Shown here: piece by piece, positions 1 through 10,051 of the stretch
Layout of the letters: every line of letters starts with the position of its first letter
Position numbering within the stretch: position 1 is the first letter of the stretch
Assembly (NCBI RefSeq): GCF_017874715.1
Contig: NZ_JAGGLR010000025.1
Coordinates: 1-64,000, forward strand
Origin: Streptomyces iranensis
Lineage (GTDB): Bacteria > Actinomycetota > Actinomycetes > Streptomycetales > Streptomycetaceae
Reading direction: 5' to 3'
Length of the DNA: 64,000 bases
The notes under the pieces: model-generated
Seen by the model: only the letters and a program-made list of their open reading frames with translations
Told to the model about the DNA's origin: nothing
Database searches by the model: none
Translations under genes and position numbers: made by a program

Positions 1-715
1 GGGCTGCGCCCCAGATCCCGGCCCGGGGTTGCGCCTCAGGTCTCGGGCTGGGGTTGGGCCTCAGACCCCGAAACCGGGGCTGCGCCTCAGACCCCGAAAC
101 CGGGGCTGCGCCCCGAGACCCCGAAACCGGGGCTGCGCCCCGAGACCCCGAAACCGGGGCTGCGCCCCGAGACCCCGAAACCGGGGCTGCGCCCCGAGAC
201 CCCGGCCCGGGGTTGCGCCTCAGGTCTTGGGCCGGGCTGCGCCTCAGGTCCCGGGCCGGGTTGCGCTTCAGGTCTCGGCGCGGGGCTGCGCCCCAGACCT
301 CAGTCCGGGGCTGCGCCTCAGGTCTCGGGCCGGGTTGCGCCTCAGGTCCCGGGCCGGGTTGCGCCTCAGGTCTTGGGCCGGGTTGCGCCTCAGGTCCCGG
401 GCCGGGTTGCGCCTCAGGTCCCGGGCCGGGTTGCGCTTCAGGTCTCGGCGCGGGGCTGCGCCCCAGACCCCAGTCCGGGGCTCGCCTCAGGTCCCGGGCC
501 GGGTTGCGCCGCAGACCCCGGAGTGGGGTTGCGCTCCAGGTCTCGGCCCGGGGCTGCGCCTCAGGCCCCTGGCCGGGGCTGCGCCCCAGACCCCGGGCCG
601 GGGTTGCGCCTCAGGTCTCGGCCCGGGGCTGCCCCCCAGACCCCGGGCCGGGGTTGCGCCTCAGGTCTCGGCCCGGGGCTGCGCCTCAGATCTCGGCCCG
701 GGGCTCCGCCCCTTT
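1..715. repeat. GC-rich imperfect tandem repeat block, non-coding
   Basis: The stretch is built from degenerate units of about 22-27 bp that alternate a short palindromic core (ggggctgcgcccc or gggttgcgcctc) with agaccccgaaacc or aggtcccgggcc. Roughly five nearly identical 27-bp units lie at about 65-200. Units of about 24 bp, such as ctcaggtcccgggccgggtt, follow to about 715. All three forward frames are open but encode only repetitive Gly/Leu/Arg/Pro/Ala strings, so I do not call a protein. Each unit can form a small GC hairpin. The block may extend left of the window. Confidence 0.85.
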
Positions 716-958
716 CCGCGGCATCGATATGCGGGTCCGCCGCGTGGCGGGGCTTCGCCCCAGGCCGCAGGCCACGGGGTCCAGGGGCAGAGCCACTGGT
801 AACGGGAAGGGGCGGGGAGGGGAAAGATCCGCCGGGCACCCCGTAAGCGCTCCGCCGCGAATGCCCTGGTCTGCCGTCGATCGGCTGCGGCGCCGTCGTG
901 GCCGGTCGCGCCCACGTGGTGGAGTCGCACATCGACACAGCCCCGCGCCCCTTCGGGC
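712..958. repeat. Dispersed intergenic repeat, inverted partial copies
   Basis: This gene-free stretch carries a full forward copy at 886-958 (gccgtcgtggccggtcgcgc, then cacatcgacacagccccgcg and ccccttcggg) of an element also found at about 13.9, 31.7 and 36.4 kb. An inverted fragment at about 718-748 reads gcatcgatatgcgggtccgc. Between them, at 750-830, is a degenerate version of the second element seen at 31905 and 50659 (gaaggggcggggaggggaaa). The forward copy ends in a gcgccccttcgggcgc-type hairpin. I see no gene between 1 and 1032. Confidence 0.7.
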
Positions 959-1032
959 GCGCACACGGGAAGGCCCTGCTCTTCTCCTGGGTACGGGCCC
1001 TGGAGCCGCGGCCGTGACCTTACGATGCCGGG

Positions 1033-1605
1033 ATGACGTTTCGGCTGACGCTGGTCGCCGCCGGCCGCAGCTCCTCCCGGCTGGGGGAGCGTTTCGGTGA
1101 CGACCGGCCGCTGGATTCGGAGGGCCGGCTCGCCGCCGAGCGCGCGGCCCCCGGGCTGCTGCCGCTGGCCGCGGCGGAGCTGCGCTACTGCTCGCCGTCG
1201 ACCCGCAGCCGGGAGACCGGCGACGCGCTGGGCTTCACGCCACTGGTCCAACTCGCGCTGCGCGATTGCGACATGGGCCGCTGGGCGGGCCGCTCCCTCG
1301 CCGATGTGATGGCGCGCGAACCCACGGAGGTGGACGCCTGGCTCGGCGATCCGCGCTCCGTACCGCACGGCGGGGAGTCGCTGCACGCGTTCATCATGCG
1401 GATCGGCGGCTGGCTGGACACCCGCCCGGCCGAGGACCACGCAAAGATGGTGGCCGTGGCCGACCCCGGGGTGGTCCGCGCCGCCCTGATGTACGCGATC
1501 AAGGCGCCGCCGCACTGCTACTGGAACGTCGACATCCGTCCGCTCTCCACGGTCACCCTCACCGGCCGGGCGGGCGAGTGGCGGTTGCGCGTGGACGGTA
1601 CGTGA
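1033..1605 (+). CDS. Histidine-phosphatase-fold protein, catalytic residues apparently lost
   Basis: The 190-residue protein follows the phosphoglycerate-mutase/histidine phosphatase layout: an N-terminal strand-loop with RFGDDRPLDSEG, then the YCSPSTRSRETGDAL segment, a WAGRSLADV helix and PHGGESLHAFIMRIGGWL. Members normally start with L-x-R-H-G, where His is phosphorylated. Here the same place reads LVAAGRSS, with Ala-Ala for Arg-His. The second catalytic His, usually in SHGGVIRAL, is replaced in VADPGVVRAAL. I therefore see a fold without the usual nucleophile, so a binding or regulatory role is more likely than phosphatase activity. The gene is convergent with the broken GNAT gene. Family assignment is confident; inactivity is inferred from these substitutions. 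Confidence 0.75.
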   Translation: MTFRLTLVAAGRSSSRLGERFGDDRPLDSEGRLAAERAAPGLLPLAAAELRYCSPSTRSRETGDALGFTPLVQLALRDCDMGRWAGRSLADVMAREPTEVDAWLGDPRSVPHGGESLHAFIMRIGGWLDTRPAEDHAKMVAVADPGVVRAALMYAIKAPPHCYWNVDIRPLSTVTLTGRAGEWRLRVDGT

Positions 1606-1629
1606 CACGAACGCTCCCCGGGTCCCCGC

Positions 1630-2093
1630 TCACGGTGTGAGCTCCTCGGCCGGCAGATCCATCAGCAGGCCGTCGTGCCACGTACCGTCGGCTCCGCGCT
1701 CATAGGACCGCATGACGCCGACGGGCCGGAAGCCGACCTTGCCGTAGCAGCGGATCGCGGCGGCGCTGCCGGCCGCCGGGTCGATCACGACCCGGTGGTG
1801 GCCGTGGTCGGTGATCAGATGGCGGGCCAGGGTGCGTACGGAGTCGGTGCCCAGCCCCCGCCCGCGCACCGCCGGGTCCACATAGATGTCTGGATGATGT
1901 CGATACGTAGCGGGAGGTAGTCCTGATCGGCCTCGGCCGACCACTGGACGAAGCCGATCACCGCACCCTCGCACTCGATGGTCAGCTGCTCGGCGCCGGG
2001 CTCGGCCAGATCCTCGCGCACCGCCGTCACCAGGGAGGGAACATCGGAAGGGACGGTGGGGCGCGGCACCACCCGCGCGCCCCGCAGGGTCAT
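1630..2093 (-). pseudogene. GNAT acetyltransferase (AAC(6')-like), frameshifted
   Basis: The N-terminal part begins at an ATG at 2093 (MTLRGARVVPRPTVPSDV) and reads to QWSAEADQDYLPLRIDI. The C-terminal part lies in another frame: DIYVDPAVRGRGLGTD, the acetyl-CoA binding loop, then KVGFRPVGVMRSYERG. The two frames meet at 1885-1901, where gatgtc occurs twice 11 bp apart. Removing one 11-bp unit joins the frames as R-I-D-I-Y-V-D-P, which fits the family. The N-terminal part also looks about 15-20 residues shorter than relatives I know between DVPSL and REDLAEPG. In this family acetyl-CoA is used to modify amino groups, possibly on aminoglycosides. The gene is probably dead. Confidence 0.75.
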
Positions 2094-2231
2094 CGGCACG
2101 GACCGGACGATCCCATCGGGGCGCGGGCCGTGACCAGGGCGCGGCTCTCTGCCCAGGGCCCTTTCGGGAAAGCACTCGGCACCAGATATCTTGATGTCGA
2201 GCAATGTTGCAGACGTGGAGCGGAGCACCCG

Positions 2232-4451
<2,220 letters not shown>

Positions 4452-4497
4452 CCCGCCTGACGCACCACCGCACCACACCGCACCGCACCGCACCGCA

Positions 4498-4530
4498 CCG
4501 CCCCGTCCGGCACTCGCCCGGCCGGGGCGG
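4498..4530. terminator. Stem-loop between convergent icd and phosphatase genes
   Basis: CCGCCCCG (4498-4505) pairs with CGGGGCGG (4523-4530), with an inner CCGG/CCGG pairing; tccccttctc follows. It sits between two convergent genes and could serve both. A short run of caccg pentamer repeats (about 4467-4502) leads into it. Factor-independent terminators in Streptomyces often lack a long U tract. Confidence 0.6.
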
Positions 4531-4557
4531 TCCCCTTCTCCCGTCTCGTACGGGTGG

Positions 4558-5817
4558 CTACGTGGAGGGGAGGCCCATCAGGGCGGCGGCCTGATCGGTG
4601 GGGCCGGGCACGGGGCCCAGCCATTCGCAGAGCAGGACGGTGGCATCGTCCTGGAGATGGCCGTCGTGGTGGGCCATGACGGCGCGGATCAGGCGGCGCA
4701 GGGTCTCCGGGACGGGCAGCCCGTCGGCGTGCTGCCGGACGAGGAAGTCGACGAACCGGGTCAGGCCGAACTCGCGGCCGCCGGGGCGCCGCGCCTCGGT
4801 GATGCCGTCGGTGTAGAACACGAGACGGTCGCCGGGCTGGAGCTGCTCCCGGCACAGCGTGGCCTCCAGCCCCAGGCCCATGCCCAGGGGAAGGCCCGGC
4901 GGGCATCGCAGATGGGTGGTCCAGCGGCCGCCGCGGATGACCAGCGGCGGGTGGTGGCCGTAGGTGACCCAGTGCAGCTCCCCGCTCCGGGTGTCCAGCT
5001 CGGCCAGGATGCCGGTGGTGTAGCGGGCCCCGTGGAACTGCTCGACGAGCACCTCGTCGATCCGCCGGCCGGTCTGCAGCAGGCCGACGCGCCGCCGACG
5101 GGCGTTGCGGCACGCTCCCAGGGCGAGGTTGGCGGTCAGCCCGGCGGCGGTGTCGTGCCCCATCGCGTCGAAGACCGCCAGGACCACCGTCGGCCCGTCG
5201 GTGGCGTAGTCGTAGGCGTCCCCGCTGATCTCGAGCGCCGGCTCCATGACGGCAGAGATGGCCACCCGGCCGTCCGCGTAGCTGGTCTGTGGCATCAGGC
5301 GCCACTGCATTTCGGCCGCGATGGTCATCGCCTCGCTGCCCACCAGCCGGGCGAAGGCGTCGCTGTAGTCGCGCTTGCTGACCACGATGAGCGCCACGAG
5401 GGCGGAGAGCAGTTTCATGTCCTCGCGGGCCCGTGCGTCGTCGGTGGCCGTGGTGACGCGCAGCAGACCGATCCGCTCGGTGCCGTCCAGCAGCGGCACC
5501 CACCACTGGTGGCGGCCCGGCTCGGCGGGGGCCGCGGGCAGCACCTCCCCGTACTGGTAGGCCCGGCCCGGCACGGTGCCCTCGACCTTCAGCTCCTCCG
5601 GTTCCCCGCCCGCAGGCCTCTCGGTGGCCTCCGCGGTCAGCCGGCGCAGCACGCGCCGCCGCACATCGGCGAGGTAGATCACCACCTGGTCGATACCGGC
5701 GCACGCCGCGTGCTCGGCCACGGCGGCCGGCAGCATCTCCAGCGGCATCAGATGGCTGGCGGCCAGCAGCTCGCCGAGCAACCGCCTGCTGCCCGACTCC
5801 CGACTCCGGTCCGTCAC
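4558..5817 (-). CDS. GAF - SpoIIE/PP2C-type serine phosphatase
   Basis: The protein has 419 residues. An N-terminal GAF-like sensor (about 35-165) precedes a SpoIIE/PPM phosphatase domain (about 185-400). Metal-binding and core motifs are visible: ISGDAYDY, AVFDAMGHD, YGHHPPLVIRGG, VFYTDGITEARR and LQDDATVLLCEW. Such proteins dephosphorylate phosphoserine on anti-anti-sigma factors (RsbU/SpoIIE logic). Streptomyces has dozens, so the partner cannot be named, and no anti-sigma gene is adjacent. The start at 5817 gives MTDRSRESGSRRLLGELL. There is no membrane segment, so it is probably cytosolic. Confidence 0.9.
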   Translation of the reverse strand: MTDRSRESGSRRLLGELLAASHLMPLEMLPAAVAEHAACAGIDQVVIYLADVRRRVLRRLTAEATERPAGGEPEELKVEGTVPGRAYQYGEVLPAAPAEPGRHQWWVPLLDGTERIGLLRVTTATDDARAREDMKLLSALVALIVVSKRDYSDAFARLVGSEAMTIAAEMQWRLMPQTSYADGRVAISAVMEPALEISGDAYDYATDGPTVVLAVFDAMGHDTAAGLTANLALGACRNARRRRVGLLQTGRRIDEVLVEQFHGARYTTGILAELDTRSGELHWVTYGHHPPLVIRGGRWTTHLRCPPGLPLGMGLGLEATLCREQLQPGDRLVFYTDGITEARRPGGREFGLTRFVDFLVRQHADGLPVPETLRRLIRAVMAHHDGHLQDDATVLLCEWLGPVPGPTDQAAALMGLPST

Positions 5818-5922
5818 GACCGCTCCCTCTCGTCCGAGGCCGCGGATCGCGGCCCGGCACCCCCTTCAGTGTCGCGCGGAACGGTTCCTCACGTACGTCG
5901 AGTCACGTACGTCGAGAACGAG

Positions 5923-6510
5923 TCACATAAGTGGAGAAGGTGAGGCGGTCTCCCAGGCCGCCTCGATCATCCGGAAGATCTCGTCCACCGCGGCCTCCGG
6001 ATCGGCCGCCTCACGGGCCAGCGCATAGGCGTCGATCACGAACCTCGCGATCGTCCGGCAGGCCGTCGTGGTCTGTGACCGGCCGGGGTCGGCGGCGATG
6101 GCCGTGGCCAGCGACTCCGCATGGCGCAGCCGCATCGACTCCTCGTACTCCCGCAGGGCGGGCGATGCGTCGATCATGTGCCAGACCGGGGCGGCGCCGT
6201 CCGCTGTGCAATGGCGCACCAGGGCATGGATCTCGCGGCGCAGCGTGGGGAGGAGCGGTTCGTGCGGCGCCCGGCCGGTGACCGCCTGTGTGAGGCGTTG
6301 CTCGAAGTCCTGGTCCTGCTCGAACACCAGGGCCTCTTTCGAGGCGAAGTGGGAGAAGAGCGTGGTGACGGCCACATCGGCCTCGGCGGCCACGTCACGG
6401 ATGCCCACCGCGTCGTACCCGCGTTCCAGGAAGAGCCGCAGGGCGGCATCAGCGATCTTCTGACGGGTCGCGGCCTTCTTGCGCTCACGGCGTCCGGGCG
6501 GCACGGTCAT
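5923..6510 (-). CDS. TetR-family repressor, divergent from quinone oxidoreductase
   Basis: The 195-residue protein has a canonical N-terminal TetR helix-turn-helix: RQKIADAALRLFLERGYDAV, then IRDVAAEADVAVTTLFSHFA and SKEALVFEQ (about 15-60). A variable ligand-binding region follows. It is divergently transcribed from the NADPH:quinone-oxidoreductase-like gene at 6581. The 70-bp gap holds a palindrome CTAAC-C-GTTAG suited to a TetR dimer. The natural reading is autoregulation plus repression of the neighbour, relieved by a small electrophile or quinone. The ligand is unknown. Confidence 0.9.
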   Translation of the reverse strand: MTVPPGRRERKKAATRQKIADAALRLFLERGYDAVGIRDVAAEADVAVTTLFSHFASKEALVFEQDQDFEQRLTQAVTGRAPHEPLLPTLRREIHALVRHCTADGAAPVWHMIDASPALREYEESMRLRHAESLATAIAADPGRSQTTTACRTIARFVIDAYALAREAADPEAAVDEIFRMIEAAWETASPSPLM

Positions 6511-6553
6511 GGTCTCACGCTATCAGATGCAAAACCAGAACCGTTTTTAAACC

Positions 6554-6564
6554 CTAACCGTTAG
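6554..6564. promoter_or_regulatory. Putative TetR operator
   Basis: CTAACCGTTAG is a palindrome (CTAAC / GTTAG) with a one-base centre in the 70-bp gap between divergent TetR and oxidoreductase starts. The related half-site AACCGT/AACGGT also occurs nearby (agaaccgtttttaaac at 6536-6551). Its position overlapping the shared promoter region supports an operator; binding is inferred. Confidence 0.5.
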
Positions 6565-6580
6565 TGTTACGGTCGGCGGC

Positions 6581-7483
6581 ATGAAGAGAGTGAGCTTCGC
6601 CGAGTTCGGCGGTCCGGACGTTCTGCAACTCATAGCCGCCGAGGAGCCCCACGCGGGCCCCGGCCAGGTGCGTATCGCCGTGCGGGCGGCGGGCGTGAAC
6701 CCCGTCGACTGGCGGATCCGTGAAGGCCAGGTCCTGGGGGCCCATCCGGTCGAGCTGCCCTCCGGAGTCGGGCTGGACGCCTCCGGGGTGGTGGACGAGG
6801 TCGGCGAGGGTGTCGAAGGGGTCGAGGCCGGAGACCATGTGTTCGGCGAGGGCTCGAGCACCTACGCCGAATTCGCCGTGCTGTCGGCCTGGGTCCGGAT
6901 GCCCGAGGGGCTGACGTTCGAGGAGGCGGCCGGGTACCCCTCCGTGGTGGAGACCGCGCTGCGCGTCATCCGCGAGGTCGGTGTGCGGTCCGGGCAGACG
7001 CTGCTGGTCAGCGGTGCGTCCGGGGGCGTCGGATCGGCGGTGCTGCAGATCGCCCGCGACCGCGGCATCACGGTGATCGGCACGGCCGGGGCCGCGAACC
7101 AGGACTATCTGCGGAGCCTGGGGGCCGTCCCCACGACGTACGGCGAGGGCTGGGTCGAGCGGGTGCGGCGGCTCGGCCGGGTCGACGCGGCGCTCGATCT
7201 GGCCGGTTCGGGGGTGATCCGCGAGCTCGTCGAGCTGACCGGGGATCCGCGGAAGGTGATCTCCATCGCCGATCTCGGCGCGCCGGAGCTCGGTGTCCGA
7301 TTCTCCGGCGTGGCCGGGAGCGTGCCGGAAGCGCTTGCCGAGGCCGTCGACCTCATCTCGCGGGGGAAGCTCCACATCCCGGTCGAGAAGTCATATCCGC
7401 TCGCCGAGGCCGCGGCGGCGCACGTCGACAGCCAAGCCGGTCATACGCGCGGACGCCGGGTCATGATCATTGGAGTGGGGTGA
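6581..7483 (+). CDS. NADP-dependent quinone oxidoreductase-like (zinc-free MDR family)
   Basis: The 300-residue medium-chain dehydrogenase/reductase belongs to the quinone oxidoreductase branch. The N-terminal GroES-like half contains AAGVNPVDWRIREGQ and GLDASGVVDEVGEGV. The Rossmann half carries SGASGGVGSAVLQIARDRG (about 145-163), which binds NADPH. The zinc-binding cysteines of alcohol dehydrogenases are absent. It likely reduces quinones, enones or similar electrophiles. It is divergent from a TetR gene that probably represses it, and its 3' end lies 7 bp from the convergent second TetR gene. The substrate cannot be assigned. Confidence 0.9.
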   Translation: MKRVSFAEFGGPDVLQLIAAEEPHAGPGQVRIAVRAAGVNPVDWRIREGQVLGAHPVELPSGVGLDASGVVDEVGEGVEGVEAGDHVFGEGSSTYAEFAVLSAWVRMPEGLTFEEAAGYPSVVETALRVIREVGVRSGQTLLVSGASGGVGSAVLQIARDRGITVIGTAGAANQDYLRSLGAVPTTYGEGWVERVRRLGRVDAALDLAGSGVIRELVELTGDPRKVISIADLGAPELGVRFSGVAGSVPEALAEAVDLISRGKLHIPVEKSYPLAEAAAAHVDSQAGHTRGRRVMIIGVG

Positions 7484-7489
7484 TCGGGC

Positions 7490-8077
7490 TCAGACGCGGG
7501 CAGTTCCCGTTCGAAGGCCGGCGAGCACCGTGCCGAGCAATCGGTCGGTCAGGTTGTCGTCGGCGTCGATGCCGAGGCAGGAAGGGGATGTCGCCGCGAG
7601 TGAGCCCGCGAGGAAGGGTAGGTCCTGCCATCGCGCGTCAGGGTGCATGGCTCCCGCTTCCTGGGCGCGCTCGCCGATGCGGCGGAGTTGCTCGCGTACT
7701 CGCGCCTGGCTGTCGGCATGGACTTCTGCCGCCGCTCCTGGATGGTCGTTGAGGAGCTCGAAGAGGCCGCGGTGGCGTGCCTGGTGCTCCACGAGAAGGC
7801 GCAGCGCGTCTCGCAGCCCCTGCGCGGGGTCCGCTTCGGCGGCTTGTCGGAGGCCGTCGAGGACTTCGTCGAGTACGTCACCGAGCACGGCCGAGAGCAG
7901 TTCCTCGCGGGAGGCGAAGCGACGGTAGAACGTCGCTTGACCCAGTCCGGCACGTCGCACGATCTCGTTCACCGACACCCCCAGGCCCAACTCGGCCACC
8001 GCGTGCCGGGCGACCTTGATCAGAAGTTCGCGGTTGCGCAGGGCGTCGGCGCGCGCGGGGGTTTCTGCATCGGGCAT
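7490..8077 (-). CDS. TetR-family repressor, divergent from SDR
   Basis: The 195-residue TetR protein has its HTH at about 18-60: LLIKVARHAVAELGLGVSVN, EIVRRAGLGQATFYRRFAS and REELLSAVLG. The C-terminal part resembles the SbtR/YbiH-type regulators (QDLPFLAGSLAATSPSCLG). The divergent gene at 8185 encodes a short-chain dehydrogenase. Between them lies an unusually long perfect inverted repeat with 14-bp arms, presumably the operator for this protein. The start at 8077 gives MPDAETPARADALRNRELL, a typical lead-in. Confidence 0.9.
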   Translation of the reverse strand: MPDAETPARADALRNRELLIKVARHAVAELGLGVSVNEIVRRAGLGQATFYRRFASREELLSAVLGDVLDEVLDGLRQAAEADPAQGLRDALRLLVEHQARHRGLFELLNDHPGAAAEVHADSQARVREQLRRIGERAQEAGAMHPDARWQDLPFLAGSLAATSPSCLGIDADDNLTDRLLGTVLAGLRTGTARV

Positions 8078-8106
8078 GCAGCCAGCCTACCCCCGGAAAC
8101 GGTTAG

Positions 8107-8144
8107 CCCCTCTCCGTTTGTGCTATGTTGCAAACGGAGAGGGG
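8107..8144. promoter_or_regulatory. Long palindromic operator upstream of SDR gene
   Basis: CCCCTCTCCGTTTG (8107-8120) is perfectly repeated in inverse as CAAACGGAGAGGGG (8131-8144), with a 10-bp spacer tgctatgttg. Two further half-sites flank it: ggaaacgg at about 8095 and ctccgtttt at 8148. It sits 41 bp before the SDR start and beside the divergent TetR gene. The symmetry and spacing fit two cooperating TetR dimers. The spacer may include the -10 region (tatgtt). Confidence 0.7.
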
Positions 8145-8184
8145 TTCTCCGTTTTATGGCCGAGAGACCGCGAGGGGTAGAGGC

Positions 8185-8952
8185 ATGGGAAAGCTTGACG
8201 GGCGCACGGCGCTGATCACGGGAGGCAGCGAAGGGCTCGGCCGTGCGATCGCCACGGCATTCGCCGCGGAGGGGGCCGACCTGGTGCTGCTTGCCCGCGA
8301 TCCGGACAAGCTGGCGAAGGCGGCTCACGAACTGAGCGGCGAGCAGGTCACGGTGCATACTCTTGCCGTGGACCTGGCCGACGTGCCGGCGATGCCCGAT
8401 GCGATCGCTCGGCTCGATGTCGATATCGACATCCTCGTCAACAACGTCGGCCTGGCCCGCATGAAACCGCTGGCCGACGTCACGCTCGACGACGTGGAGA
8501 CCATGGTGACCTTGAATCTCACCGCGCCCTTCCGCCTCATTCAGCTCCTGCTGACCTCTCTTGTCGCGGCGCAGGGCACCGTCATCAACATGTCCAGCTA
8601 CTGGGCCAACACCATGGTCGCCGACCGCCCCTCCAGCATGTACTCGGCGACCAGGGGGGCCATCGAGTCCCTCACCCGCGCCCTCGCCAACGAGCTGGGC
8701 CCCAGCGGTGTGCGGGTCAACGCCATTGCTCCCGGTTCCGTGGCCACACCCACCTTCGACCGTCAGTACCTCGGCCCGATGGCACCCGAGCAACGCACCG
8801 ACTACGAGCGGTATGTGCGGCGCGCCTACCCCATCGGACGCATCGGCCGCATGGAAGAGATCGCGAACGCGGCCCTCTACCTTGCCTCCGACCAGTCGTC
8901 CTGGACGACCGGTGCCGTCCTCCAGGTGGACGGGGGCCTCGCTCTTCGGTGA
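8185..8952 (+). CDS. Short-chain dehydrogenase/reductase with Arg in place of catalytic Lys
   Basis: The 255-residue classical SDR carries cofactor motif TGGSEGLGRAIA at about 14-25, NNVG near 88, and the active-site Ser in MSSYWANT. The catalytic Tyr is in MYSATRGAIESL. The normal Y-x-x-x-K is here Y-S-A-T-R: codon AGG where AAG would give Lys. The Lys orients the cofactor and lowers the Tyr pKa, so activity may be reduced or altered. The start at 8185 (MGKLDGRTALITGG) is chosen over an upstream ATG inside the operator. The gene is probably repressed by the adjacent TetR. Substrate unknown. Confidence 0.88.
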   Translation: MGKLDGRTALITGGSEGLGRAIATAFAAEGADLVLLARDPDKLAKAAHELSGEQVTVHTLAVDLADVPAMPDAIARLDVDIDILVNNVGLARMKPLADVTLDDVETMVTLNLTAPFRLIQLLLTSLVAAQGTVINMSSYWANTMVADRPSSMYSATRGAIESLTRALANELGPSGVRVNAIAPGSVATPTFDRQYLGPMAPEQRTDYERYVRRAYPIGRIGRMEEIANAALYLASDQSSWTTGAVLQVDGGLALR

Positions 8953-8963
8953 CGAGGGCTCTC

Positions 8964-9001
8964 GTTGCATAAAGCTGTCGTGGAACGTATAGTCATGCCA
9001 T
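8964..9001 (+). promoter_or_regulatory. argC promoter with paired ARG boxes
   Basis: A -35 TTGCAT (8965-8970) and -10 TATAGT (8988-8993) are exactly 17 bp apart. Two 18-bp ARG-box-like sequences overlay them: 8964-8981 (GTTGCATAAAGCTGTCGT) and 8984-9001 (AACGTATAGTCATGCCAT), separated by 2 bp. By my count they match the general ArgR consensus AWTGCATRWWYATGCAWT at 12 and 14 of 18 positions. ArgR with arginine would occlude both hexamers. The same design is found before argG. Confidence 0.7.
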
Positions 9002-9022
9002 CATCTAGGGAGGACGACGGCG

Positions 9023-10051
9023 ATGGCCATACGTGCTGCGGTGGCGGGCGCGAGCGGATACGCGGGCGGGGAACTGCTGCGGCTGCTGCTCGCCCACCCG
9101 GAGGTGGAGATCGGCACCCTGACCGGCAACTCCAACGCCGGGCAGCCCCTCGCCGGGCTGCAGCCCCATCTGCTCCCGCTGGCCGGGCGGGTGCTCGAGG
9201 CCACCTCCGCCGAGGCGCTGGCCGGGCATGACGTGGTCTTCCTGGCGCTGCCGCACGGGCAGTCCGCCGCCGTGGCCGAACAGCTCGGCGACCAGGTCCT
9301 GGTCATCGACTGCGGCGCCGACTTCCGGCTGAAGGACGCGGCGGACTGGGAGCGGTTCTACGGTTCGCCGCACGCCGGCACCTGGCCCTACGGCCTGCCC
9401 GAACTGCCCGGCGCCCGCGCCGCGCTGGAGGGCACCAAGCGCATCGCGGTGCCGGGCTGCTACCCCACCGCCGTCTCCCTCGCGCTCTTCCCGGCGTACG
9501 CGGCCGGGCTGCTGGAGCCCGAGGCGGTCATCGTCGCCGCCTCCGGGACCTCGGGCGCGGGCAAGGCGCCCAAGCCGCATCTGCTGGGCAGCGAGGTCAT
9601 GGGCTCGATGAGCCCGTACGGCGTCGGCGGCGGCCACCGGCACACCCCCGAGATGATCCAGAACCTGTCCGCCGCGGCGGGGGAGCGGGTGTCGGTCTCC
9701 TTCACCCCGACCCTCGCCCCGATGCCCCGCGGCATCCTCGCCACCTCCAGCGCCAAGGCCAGGCCCGGAGTCACCGGGGAGAGCCTGCGCGCCGCGTACG
9801 ACAAGGCGCTGCGGGACGAGCCGTTCGTCACCCTCCTCCCCGAGGGCCAGTGGCCCTCCACCGCCGCCGTTTACGGATCCAACGCCGCGCTGCTCCAGGT
9901 CGCCCATGACGAGGCGGCCGGCCGCGCCCTCGTGATCAGCGCCATCGACAACCTCACCAAGGGCACCGCGGGCGGCGCGGTGCAGAGCATGAACATCGCC
10001 CTCGGCCTCCCCGAGGAGCTGGGACTTTCCACGATCGGAGTCGCTCCATGA
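9023..10051 (+). CDS. argC: N-acetyl-gamma-glutamyl-phosphate reductase
   Basis: ArgC catalyses the NADPH-dependent third step of arginine biosynthesis, N-acetylglutamyl phosphate to the semialdehyde. The 342-residue length is normal. The Rossmann start AVAGASGYAGGELLRLL and the catalytic Cys in AVPGCYPTAVSLAL (about residue 150) are present, as are SGTSGAGKAPKPH and GHRHTPEM. A GGGAGGAC ribosome site lies about 10 bp before the ATG. It heads argCJBDR and overlaps argJ by 4 bp (ATGA), so translation is probably coupled. Paired ARG boxes cover its promoter. Confidence 0.98.
   Translation: MAIRAAVAGASGYAGGELLRLLLAHPEVEIGTLTGNSNAGQPLAGLQPHLLPLAGRVLEATSAEALAGHDVVFLALPHGQSAAVAEQLGDQVLVIDCGADFRLKDAADWERFYGSPHAGTWPYGLPELPGARAALEGTKRIAVPGCYPTAVSLALFPAYAAGLLEPEAVIVAASGTSGAGKAPKPHLLGSEVMGSMSPYGVGGGHRHTPEMIQNLSAAAGERVSVSFTPTLAPMPRGILATSSAKARPGVTGESLRAAYDKALRDEPFVTLLPEGQWPSTAAVYGSNAALLQVAHDEAAGRALVISAIDNLTKGTAGGAVQSMNIALGLPEELGLSTIGVAP

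Noticed and set aside
29..1100. Long open frames through the first kilobase encoding Gly/Leu/Arg/Pro repeats
   Set aside because: All frames of a GC-rich tandem repeat stay open. The products are repetitive, have no start context and show no domain.
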